Translations under genes and position numbers: made by a program
Part shown: in pieces, positions 1 through 5,039 of the stretch
Layout of the letters: each line of letters begins with the position of its first letter
Numbering within the stretch: position 1 is the stretch's first letter
The notes under the pieces: model-generated
Databases searched by the model: none
Told to the model about the DNA's origin: nothing
What the model saw: only the letters and a program-made list of their open reading frames with translations
Assembly: GCA_018819375.1 (NCBI GenBank)
Contig: JAHJQH010000086.1
Location: forward strand, 1 to 7,716
Source: Nanobdellota archaeon
GTDB taxonomy: Archaea; Nanobdellota; Nanobdellia; SCGC-AAA011-G17; GW2011-AR20
Direction: 5' to 3'
Length of the DNA stretch: 7,716 nucleotides

Positions 1-9
1 AAAAAACTA
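1..9 (-). terminator. Possible T-tract terminator after the nucleotidyltransferase gene (partial)
   Basis: On the minus strand the TAG stop codon is followed directly by six T residues and then the window edge. Archaeal transcription commonly stops at short U-tracts without a hairpin, so this could be the start of a terminator. Only six bases are visible, so the call is weak. Confidence 0.3.
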
Positions 10-1926
10 ATACCCGATTAAAATCTCCACATTCTCACCAAACAATTTTTTCAAGCTCTCAATCGTCTTTTCTTTTATGCTCACATTCTCGGATATCTTT
101 GCTTTTGACAGCTCTTCCTCAAACTCAGAAATGTTGCTTCTGACAATATTCTTAAGACTCCCATCAGCACCAATACCTGCCTTGCTGTACTCCCTCTCTT
201 TTTCTCCTGAATCGTCAATCAAAAATGCCTTCTTATCAAAAAGATACAACTCTCCAAATTTTTCATTATGCTTGAATCTTACTCTCGCCTTCCCAATATC
301 ACCCATTCTTTTTCTCTGGACTAACTCCGTCATATCCCTGATAAATATTCTTGCATCTCTCATAACTTGGTCCATTTCTCCTTTCTTTAATTTTCCGCTC
401 TTCATCTTCTCAATTCTCTTCAAGACTTCATAAGAGTTCTTAGGCAGTTCTTTCTTATTGACAGCTCTCCTGAATGCAGCTAACAACTCACCTTTCTCAC
501 CAAGAATATTCAAAACATCTCTTGTTGCTTTTATTGCATCATCATAAATTGTTTTTATTTTTTCCCTGTCCCTTTTCTTCTGCAGCTTCTTGAATATCAG
601 GTCAAGCTTCTTCAGATATTCTTTTGCATCATCCAATAACCTGTCTATCTCAGCGCCTTTGACATCTTTGACACGTCCGTGCTCTATATCCTTATAATAC
701 TTGAATACTTCCTCAAGTGTTTTGACATATTTCTCACTAAAGTATTTCTCTTTCTTGACAAATATTTCCCTGAGCAGTTTTATTGTCTCTCTTGGGGTCG
801 GCGGATTCGCACCATACAGCATCAATGCTGCTTGTGCAGGATTAAGAAGGGCATAATATAGTTCCTCACTCACAACACTCAAAAGCTTGAATCTGGTCCT
901 CTCAATAAGCTTTTCACCAATACTCATCTGCATATCAATAAATTCGGCACTTGGCCTTATTCTTCCCTGCTTCAGGAGAAGCTTCCACGCCATAAACACC
1001 CCCCTATCATAAAGAGGAACACCATCTCTCAGCATGGTAAAAATAACAGGATGTGCATCTTTCAGGGATTCCCAAAAATCAGTCAGGATATAAGCTTGGA
1101 TATGGAACTGTTTTTTGACACCAGTCAGTCTCACAGCCTCAAAACTCTGCTGTATTATGATGGCCCTTAATCTGTCCCTGAGTTCCATTCTAGGCATCCT
1201 CTTGACATCAGTGTCATCTACAACAATGATAACATCAATGTCATTTGATTTCTCGTCCCTAAACAAGCTGCCAACAGCAATATAACTGACAATATATCTT
1301 TCGAACTTTTCAGTAACCATTTGTTTATGAACTTCAGCAACTTTTATCGCAGCAAGCCAGTCTCGGGGGTCATAAACATGACCTCCAATAGCAAGGTGCC
1401 TCAAGATATCCCACTTGCCGTCAAAGCAATTCTCTCTTAATTCATACAAGCTCATCAATTCAACAACAAGATTCTTGTTTATATCTTTGGCAAAGCCATC
1501 AGCTGACTTCTGCATTTTTTTCCTAAGATTAAACTTATCCTCTAATTTTTCAATACCATAATCATCATAAAGAACCAAAACATACATCCTGTTTTCATCA
1601 AGTTTTTCCCCATCAAGTCCTTCTTTTCTGGGAGGCAATAAGACAATACCAGAAATATGCTTCCTGTAATCCCTGAGCAATTTCTTTTTAAATTCATCAA
1701 GCTCGGTCTTGATTTTCTCAAGTTTTTTCTTGACTTCCTCTGGGATATGTATCTCTCCATCAGGTCCTATCATTGGCCTTGGCATATCCTTTACTCCAGA
1801 AAACCCAACTTCACCAATATCTGCACCAGCAGAATTCTTAGGAACATAATCCTCGACATTAAAAGCTGCATTATCAACGCTTTCAACGTTCTCTTTTCTG
1901 CTCTTCTTGTTTTTTGCCTGCGTCAT
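7..1926 (-). CDS. Nucleotidyltransferase-fold protein with two tandem NT-like domains and a helical C-terminus
   Basis: A 639-aa cytoplasmic protein if it starts at the ATG at 1926; an in-frame TTG at 1938 would add four residues. I prefer the ATG because the bases before it are shared with the leader of rpoL (see 1924-1940). A charged, probably disordered N-terminus (1-85) precedes a first NT-like unit (about 90-201). A second unit (about 209-326) carries the Pol-beta/MNT signature: Gly-Ser at 229-230, then Asp239-x-Asp241, and a later hydrophobic strand (QAYIL) where the third acidic residue would be expected but is not. The first unit has Pro-Pro instead of Gly-Ser and lacks the DxD pair. 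After residue 330 the protein is helical. The segment with AQAALMLYGANPPTPRE resembles the HEPN-like helical domains that often follow MNT domains, but no clear Rx4-6H ribonuclease motif is present. The substrate is unknown; nucleotidyl transfer to protein or RNA is inferred from the fold only. Confidence 0.7.
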   Translation of the reverse strand: MTQAKNKKSRKENVESVDNAAFNVEDYVPKNSAGADIGEVGFSGVKDMPRPMIGPDGEIHIPEEVKKKLEKIKTELDEFKKKLLRDYRKHISGIVLLPPRKEGLDGEKLDENRMYVLVLYDDYGIEKLEDKFNLRKKMQKSADGFAKDINKNLVVELMSLYELRENCFDGKWDILRHLAIGGHVYDPRDWLAAIKVAEVHKQMVTEKFERYIVSYIAVGSLFRDEKSNDIDVIIVVDDTDVKRMPRMELRDRLRAIIIQQSFEAVRLTGVKKQFHIQAYILTDFWESLKDAHPVIFTMLRDGVPLYDRGVFMAWKLLLKQGRIRPSAEFIDMQMSIGEKLIERTRFKLLSVVSEELYYALLNPAQAALMLYGANPPTPRETIKLLREIFVKKEKYFSEKYVKTLEEVFKYYKDIEHGRVKDVKGAEIDRLLDDAKEYLKKLDLIFKKLQKKRDREKIKTIYDDAIKATRDVLNILGEKGELLAAFRRAVNKKELPKNSYEVLKRIEKMKSGKLKKGEMDQVMRDARIFIRDMTELVQRKRMGDIGKARVRFKHNEKFGELYLFDKKAFLIDDSGEKEREYSKAGIGADGSLKNIVRSNISEFEEELSKAKISENVSIKEKTIESLKKLFGENVEILIGY

Positions 1927-1940
1927 TTTGAATCTCAAAT
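1924..1940 (-). promoter_or_regulatory. Leader element shared with rpoL
   Basis: The minus strand reads TGAGATTCAAAATG ending in the start codon. It matches the bases before the rpoL ATG (3284-3300) at 16 of 17 positions. In both genes an AT-rich TAAATTA heptamer (1947-1953 here) is centred about 24 nt before the ATG, which fits an archaeal TATA box with a TSS at or next to the ATG. Whether this is a promoter part, a leader or a duplicated fragment is not known. Confidence 0.4.
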
Positions 1941-2000
1941 TTCAAATAATTTAGCACCACTTCTTTTCAATATGTCTACTTCCTTCCAACATATCCTTTT

Positions 2001-2041
2001 CACCAATATTATCTTTCACCAATATTATCTTTCACCAATAT
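2001..2041. repeat. 16-bp tandem repeat, two full copies plus a 9-bp partial copy
   Basis: CACCAATATTATCTTT occurs at 2001-2016 and again, identically, at 2017-2032, followed by CACCAATAT at 2033-2041. On the minus strand each unit contains GGTGA, which resembles a Shine-Dalgarno core, but every copy is more than 70 nt from the nucleotidyltransferase start. The array lies between two divergent genes, so it could be a protein-binding repeat or simple slippage. Confidence 0.85.
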
Positions 2042-2071
2042 ATATACTCCAGAATAACAATCAACCTACCC

Positions 2072-2080
2072 TTATTTAAA
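2072..2080 (+). promoter_or_regulatory. TATA-like box for the gene at 2105
   Basis: TTATTTAAA lies about 28 nt before the ATG at 2105, the usual archaeal TATA-to-TSS distance. No Shine-Dalgarno sequence is seen before that ATG, so the mRNA is probably leaderless or has only a few leader bases. Confidence 0.55.
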
Positions 2081-2104
2081 CTTTTCTAATCATATCTCTG
2101 TTAT

Positions 2105-2638
2105 ATGGAAAAGAAAAGCGTTGACTCAATTCTGAAATTTAACCAAACCTACTTCCCAGACTCAATTTTAGACAGGTTGGAAAACAGGTTATATCATAGT
2201 CTGCCTCTCGAAGAGGGAGCAGTCCATCACTCCCATAATTATAAGGGTAACAAAAAAACAAGCATTCTGGAAATTGATAATCCCTCGTGGACTAGTGAAG
2301 AAGATGTTTTAATGATACTAGAAAACTTTTATGAAAATGAGGGTTATAAAACAAAAAGACAAGGACGCATTGTTGAGGCAAAGAGGGAGAATGTTGGAAT
2401 AAGCAGGACAGAGGAAGCTTATCAGGTACTTCTCACAAAAGCCTCAACAGGGTATTTGATTCAGATAACTAAACCTGCTCTGAAAAAACCTCTGCCTGAA
2501 ATTTGTAAACCTCGTTCTTCATCTCTCTCCAAGCACCTCTACTCAAACCAGCTTTCACACACAAATTCTCCAAGAACTCCTTTACATCCCATTTCCACTC
2601 ACTCGCGACCTGTGGGAGCAGTAATCCAGAACCGTTAA
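2105..2638 (+). CDS. Uncharacterised protein with a run-on C-terminus antisense to the AMMECR1 gene
   Basis: I do not recognise this family. Residues 1-121 (2105-2467) look like a genuine small alpha/beta protein: a charged, helix-prone N-terminus, a helix around 64-78 (SEEDVLMILENFYENEGY), and strands around 85-92 and 106-123, ending in STGYLIQITKP. From residue 122 on the ORF runs antisense through the last 170 bp of the AMMECR1 gene. There the translation becomes rich in Ser, Pro, His and Arg (for example SLSKHLYSNQLSHTNSP), as expected of antisense sequence rather than selected protein. Stops in the other two frames lie at 2457-2459 and 2466-2468 (+1) and at 2470-2472 (+2), exactly at the gene junction. 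The ancestral gene therefore probably ended near 2470 and lost its stop through a frameshift or substitution. A TATA-like box 28 nt upstream supports the start. It could be expressed with the extension, or be a decaying gene. Confidence 0.55.
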   Translation: MEKKSVDSILKFNQTYFPDSILDRLENRLYHSLPLEEGAVHHSHNYKGNKKTSILEIDNPSWTSEEDVLMILENFYENEGYKTKRQGRIVEAKRENVGISRTEEAYQVLLTKASTGYLIQITKPALKKPLPEICKPRSSSLSKHLYSNQLSHTNSPRTPLHPISTHSRPVGAVIQNR

Positions 2639-3017
2639 TTCCCTTAATAATCAACCCGTCTTTTCCAATCTCAATCTTGTCCAGATACTCGTCAGAACTC
2701 CTGACCTCAATCAATTCAGGCTCAGTAAGAACAGAAATCTCAACCAAAAACTCTTCATCTTTACTCAAGGGCTCAAACCTGAAATCCTCATAAGCAGCTA
2801 ATCTCGAAGCCCTTGTAACACTCTCACCCAAGGAATATGCTGCATTTGGAAATCCAATACACCCTCTAAGTTCACCATCTGGTTTGTGCAAGGTGACAAA
2901 AACCCCTCTTTTCTCAGGAAACTCTCTTATAGAAAACTCAGGATCAAGAATAGATTCTCGGGCAATCTTCAACAATCTTCTTTTTTGCTCATCATTCAGC
3001 ATTTTGACTTTACTCAT
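2469..3017 (-). CDS. AMMECR1 domain protein (AmmeMemoRadiSam system protein A family)
   Basis: A 182-aa protein covering the whole AMMECR1 domain. The family hallmark LRGCIGF is at 50-56, with the invariant Cys53. Other family-typical blocks are SLGESVTRASRLAAYEDFR (62-80), LVEISVLTEPELIEV (91-105) and GLLLPQVASEWKWD (131-144), followed by FLENLCVKAGL (148-158). The biochemical role is not established. In many prokaryotes the domain is encoded with MEMO1-like and radical SAM partners, suggesting a modification pathway, but neither partner is in this window. The ATG at 3017 overlaps the rpoL stop codon (ATGA), so translation is probably coupled; a second in-frame ATG at 3002 is an alternative start. 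The 3' end is overlapped in antisense for 170 bp by the plus-strand gene at 2105. Confidence 0.93.
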   Translation of the reverse strand: MSKVKMLNDEQKRRLLKIARESILDPEFSIREFPEKRGVFVTLHKPDGELRGCIGFPNAAYSLGESVTRASRLAAYEDFRFEPLSKDEEFLVEISVLTEPELIEVRSSDEYLDKIEIGKDGLIIKGINGSGLLLPQVASEWKWDVKEFLENLCVKAGLSRGAWREMKNEVYKFQAEVFSEQV

Positions 3018-3286
3018 ACAACCTTAGAAAATTCAGCTCCAATCATCTTGAACTCTTTTTTAATGATTTCAACAGCTTTCAAAAGAGCATCCCTGGGATT
3101 GCCCTTGCTTACGGCAACAACCATCTTGACTTTATTAATTAAGGGATGGTCAACTGAATAAGCAGCAACTTCCACATTAGGATTTTTCCAGAGGGCATCT
3201 CTCAAGGCATTGCAGAGAGTATGATCCTCACCATCAATCTCAAACTCTATCTTCTCTTTGCTCTCATCAAGAATCTTTATTTCCAT
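3014..3286 (-). CDS. rpoL: DNA-directed RNA polymerase subunit L (Rpo11)
   Basis: A 90-aa protein of normal archaeal Rpo11 length. Rpo11 pairs with Rpo3 to form the alpha-like assembly platform of RNA polymerase and corresponds to eukaryotic RPB11. Diagnostic blocks are EIDGEDHTLCNALRDAL (16-32), where DHTLxNxLR is the family signature, and VAAYSVDHPLINK (40-52), followed by the C-terminal helix (about 64-80). An in-frame GTG at 3298 would add four residues (MRFK), but Rpo11 proteins usually begin at the MEIK strand, so I place the start at the ATG at 3286. A TATA-like TTTATAAATTA (3305-3315) is centred about 24 nt before that ATG. The gene overlaps the AMMECR1 gene by ATGA, so the two form an operon. 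Confidence 0.95.
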   Translation of the reverse strand: MEIKILDESKEKIEFEIDGEDHTLCNALRDALWKNPNVEVAAYSVDHPLINKVKMVVAVSKGNPRDALLKAVEIIKKEFKMIGAEFSKVV

Positions 3287-3300
3287 TTTGAATCTCACAT
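3284..3300 (-). promoter_or_regulatory. Leader element shared with the nucleotidyltransferase gene
   Basis: TGAGATTCAAA immediately before the ATG of rpoL repeats the sequence before the ATG at 1926, with 16 of 17 positions identical when the ATG and flanks are included. A GGAG (3301-3304) lies 14 nt before the ATG, too far for a good Shine-Dalgarno and too close for the alternative GTG at 3298. Confidence 0.4.
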
Positions 3301-3304
3301 CTCC

Positions 3305-3315
3305 TAATTTATAAA
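3305..3315 (-). promoter_or_regulatory. TATA-like box of the rpoL-AMMECR1 operon
   Basis: The minus strand reads TTTATAAATTA, centred about 24 nt upstream of the rpoL ATG at 3286. This spacing would give a leaderless transcript. A second A/T-rich stretch, CTTTAAAAAAG (about 3339-3349), could be an alternative box for a transcript with a leader of about 35 nt. Confidence 0.5.
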
Positions 3316-3330
3316 CCTAAAATAACACAT

Positions 3331-3344
3331 AAAAAGACCTTTTT
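3331..3344 (-). terminator. Weak inverted repeat with a T-tract downstream of the 167-aa gene
   Basis: AAAAAG-AC-CTTTTT is a perfect 6-bp inverted repeat 14 nt past the stop codon of the minus-strand gene that ends at 3358. On the minus strand it finishes in five T residues, which could act as an archaeal T-tract terminator. The loop is too short for a stable hairpin, so only the T-tract is likely to matter. Confidence 0.3.
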
Positions 3345-3357
3345 TAAAGCTTTTGAT

Positions 3358-3861
3358 TTATGCTCTGGAATCTGGGACACAAAACAATCCGTTCCGAACC
3401 CCCATAATAGTATTCATCATACAATCAAATTCATATATCCTTCTTTCTAATTCCCTCATCTTTTCTTTATCAAAATCATCTCTCCTGCACAAGAAATCAT
3501 TATAAGCTTGTTGTGATATACTGAACATGTTCAATATTTTGTTTGGACATTCTATGTTCCTTGTAATAAAACTAAAAGTAAGATTATCCACACAATTAGC
3601 ATTCCTTGGATTTTCTTTGATAATATCCACAACACACTTATGATATCTCAAATCTAAACCATTCTTGGATAACCGCAGGTAAACCTCATGAAACTGCTCA
3701 GAGTCCACTCCAAACACATTCACTAACAAGCCAACAACTCCGCTTATGTAATTCACTAAATCCTCGACATATCCATTGGAATAATTTATCCTGCTCATTT
3801 TCTTCTGAAGGTTTTTATTTATGTTTGTTTCAAAGATAATAACATTTAAATAATCTTCCAC
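3358..3861 (-). CDS. Uncharacterised 167-aa cysteine-containing protein
   Basis: I recognise no family. The best-supported start is the GTG at 3861 (MEDYLNVIIFE); the first in-frame ATG, at 3798, would remove 21 residues. There is no signal peptide and no convincing membrane span; the only hydrophobic stretch, around 38-51 (YISGVVGLLVNVFG), is short. The predicted content is mostly helical, with a charged helix at about 128-147 (DDFDKEKMRELERRIYEFDC). Six cysteines (76, 90, 105, 125, 147, 161) are spread without CxxC spacing, so a zinc ribbon is unlikely. It is divergent from tspO and shares with it the AT-rich region at 3895-3906. It may be a lineage-specific gene. An ORF of 167 codons without stops in AT-rich DNA is probably coding, but no motif confirms it. 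Confidence 0.55.
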   Translation of the reverse strand: MEDYLNVIIFETNINKNLQKKMSRINYSNGYVEDLVNYISGVVGLLVNVFGVDSEQFHEVYLRLSKNGLDLRYHKCVVDIIKENPRNANCVDNLTFSFITRNIECPNKILNMFSISQQAYNDFLCRRDDFDKEKMRELERRIYEFDCMMNTIMGVRNGLFCVPDSRA

Positions 3862-3894
3862 CCAGATAAGATACCAACTCTAAACTCAACAAAC

Positions 3895-3906
3895 AAATAT
3901 TTAAAA
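3895..3906. promoter_or_regulatory. Nearly palindromic TATA-like element between divergent genes
   Basis: AAATATTTAAAA can be read as a TATA box on either strand. It is centred about 30 nt before the tspO ATG at 3931 (plus), giving a leaderless or very short-leader mRNA. It is also about 40 nt before the GTG at 3861 (minus), giving a leader of about 14 nt. The 69-nt gap holds no second obvious box, so both genes may depend on it. Confidence 0.5.
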
Positions 3907-3930
3907 ACATCAAGATTCTAAACTAAACCA

Positions 3931-4398
3931 ATGAACTTGTCAAACTCATTCAAACTAATAATTGCCATTCTACTTTGTCAGCTGGCAGGGATAATTGGCT
4001 CACTCTTTAATTCTTTTTCAATAAAAACCTGGTATCTATCAATAATCAAGCCAAGTTTCAATCCTCCCAACTGGCTCTTCGCACCTGTCTGGACAACCCT
4101 CTTCCTCTTGATGGGAATCTCCTTTTACCTTATATGGAAAAACAAGTCAAAAACAAAAAAAGCAATCTGCTTGTTCATTGCCCAGCTGACATTAAACATA
4201 TTATGGTCTTTCTTTTTCTTCACATTGAGGTCTCCTTTTCTCGCATTGATAAATATAATCATTTTATGGATGCTCATTCTGCTCACTATGATAGAATTTA
4301 AAAAAATATCAAAACCTTCAGCTTACCTCTTAATCCCCTACATTCTTTGGGTAAGTTTTGCAGTAATACTCAATTTTTTCATCTTGCTCCTGAATTAA
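3931..4398 (+). CDS. tspO: TspO/MBR family membrane protein (tryptophan-rich sensory protein)
   Basis: A 155-aa integral membrane protein with the five helices of the TspO/peripheral benzodiazepine receptor family (about 7-27, 46-68, 77-98, 102-122, 129-152). Family blocks are clear: W34-Y35, then KPSFNPPNWLFAPVW (40-54), QLTLNILWSFFFFTLRSP (85-102) and LIPYILWVSFAVILNF (134-149). TspO proteins bind porphyrins and other hydrophobic ligands and are linked to tetrapyrrole and stress responses in bacteria; the ligand here is unknown. The length is normal, so the gene appears intact. A TATA-like box about 30 nt upstream suggests a leaderless mRNA. The next gene begins 1 nt after the stop, so the two are co-transcribed and probably translationally coupled. 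The family is common in bacteria and patchy in archaea, so past transfer is possible. Confidence 0.93.
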   Translation: MNLSNSFKLIIAILLCQLAGIIGSLFNSFSIKTWYLSIIKPSFNPPNWLFAPVWTTLFLLMGISFYLIWKNKSKTKKAICLFIAQLTLNILWSFFFFTLRSPFLALINIIILWMLILLTMIEFKKISKPSAYLLIPYILWVSFAVILNFFILLLN

Positions 4399-4399
4399 A

Positions 4400-4822
4400 A
4401 TGCAGCCGCCACTAAGAACAAATCACTGGTTAAATGAACGCCTCAACCAGATATGGAAACTTCTTTATCCAGAAGTGTCAAGACCAAATCAGGTAAAAGC
4501 AATATTCAAGGGAAAATGGAAAAACAAGTTCGGTCACATAATCAAAAGAGGAGAAAACACAGAAATCGCAATTAACTCATTGTTCACTCATCCGATGGTT
4601 CCTGAATATATTATTGACACGACACTGGCACACGAACTCACTCATTATATGCACGGCTTTGGTTCTCCACTAAAAAGACAACACAAGCACCCGCACAAAG
4701 GAGGAATCGTCACAAAAGAGCTTTTGCACCGTGGCTTCGGCCACTCCATCCGTCTGGAAAAGCGATTCTACAAAACCCTCTGGCCCGTTCTTTACAAGGA
4801 GTTAACCAAAAAAACTAAATAG
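4400..4822 (+). CDS. SprT-like zinc metallopeptidase domain protein
   Basis: A 140-aa soluble protein with a gluzincin-type active site, AHELTHYMHG, giving His78-Glu79-x-x-His82. The general layout resembles SprT/Spartan-type domains: an N-terminal helix (LNERLNQIWKLLY, 11-23), strands with KAIFKGKWKNKFGHIIKR (33-50) and EIAINSLF (55-62), then the HExxH helix. A His-rich loop follows (H95, H97, H99), which may supply the third zinc ligand, and then HRGFGHS (110-116). It is shorter than Spartan and has no visible zinc ribbon at the C-terminus. SprT-like enzymes are thought to cleave proteins, including DNA-protein crosslinks in eukaryotes; the substrate here is unknown. The ATG is 1 nt after the tspO stop with no Shine-Dalgarno, which suggests reinitiation within an operon. 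Confidence 0.8.
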   Translation: MQPPLRTNHWLNERLNQIWKLLYPEVSRPNQVKAIFKGKWKNKFGHIIKRGENTEIAINSLFTHPMVPEYIIDTTLAHELTHYMHGFGSPLKRQHKHPHKGGIVTKELLHRGFGHSIRLEKRFYKTLWPVLYKELTKKTK

Positions 4823-4833
4823 TTTATAATTAA

Positions 4834-4837
4834 GGAG
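4834..4837 (+). promoter_or_regulatory. Shine-Dalgarno sequence for the 36-aa ORF
   Basis: GGAG lies 9 nt before the ATG at 4847. It is one of the few well-spaced ribosome binding sites in the window, and it supports translation of this small ORF from a transcript that probably begins upstream at tspO. Confidence 0.55.
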
Positions 4838-4846
4838 TTTACAAAA

Positions 4847-4957
4847 ATGGAAAATGAACCTGATTTAAGACCTGAGTTTGTGGAAAAAATGAAACAAATT
4901 TCTAAGCAGAAAAGTATCAGAGTAGATGACTTTGCTAAACGATATGAGTTAAAATAA
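4847..4957 (+). CDS. 36-aa antitoxin-like small protein
   Basis: The small ORF reads MENEPDLRPEFVEKMKQISK, then continues through SIRVDDFAKRYELK to TAA. It has a GGAG 9 nt upstream and follows the SprT-like gene by 24 nt. The pattern of a short acidic start, LRPEFVEKMKxI and a basic/acidic tail with VDDFAKRYxLK resembles the C-terminal toxin-binding part of short archaeal RelB-like antitoxins. That resemblance is from memory of the pattern and cannot be tested here. Support comes from what follows directly: a RelE-like toxin N-terminus with no ATG (4959-5039). With no working toxin, this ORF would be an orphan antitoxin or the surviving half of a decayed pair. Confidence 0.55.
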   Translation: MENEPDLRPEFVEKMKQISKQKSIRVDDFAKRYELK

Positions 4958-4958
4958 G

Positions 4959-5039
4959 ATATATGAATCAAACATAAAACCCGGAGCAGATAATATCTTT
5001 AAAGAATTTATACGCCCTTCACTTCAAAAAACCCTTTAA
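4959..5039 (+). pseudogene. Truncated RelE-like toxin remnant
   Basis: Two bases after the antitoxin-like stop codon the plus strand reads IYESNIKPGADNIFKEF. This resembles the N-terminal strand and first helix of RelE/ParE-superfamily toxins (typically M-x-Y-E-hydrophobic-x-hydrophobic-KPxAxxxFxxL). An ATA codon stands where a start ATG is expected. Similarity stops at about codon 17 (5009), exactly where the convergent helicase gene ends (stop at 5008-5010). The remaining ten codons to the TAA at 5037 are antisense to that gene. The evidence is a short match in the right place and order, so it is moderate. Confidence 0.45.

Noticed and set aside
1930..1940. TTTGA-GAT-TCAAA inverted repeat before the nucleotidyltransferase start as an operator
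   Set aside because: The symmetry is not kept in the otherwise identical copy before rpoL, so the palindrome is unlikely to be the conserved feature.
1950..2035. Possible short leader peptide upstream of the nucleotidyltransferase gene (GTG start in the last repeat unit)
   Set aside because: The reading frame is short and starts with GTG inside the repeat, GGTGA is not spaced from a clear start, and no attenuation-like structure is visible.
1657..2079. 140-codon plus-strand ORF opposite the nucleotidyltransferase N-terminus and intergenic repeat
   Set aside because: It is antisense to a well-supported gene, has a Phe/Leu/Ile-rich low-complexity translation typical of antisense of Lys/Glu codons, and runs through the tandem repeat.
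3343..3360. Palindromic AAAGCTTT near the end of the 167-aa gene as a hairpin terminator
   Set aside because: The palindrome has no loop and so cannot form a stable hairpin; the nearby T-tract is the only plausible termination signal.
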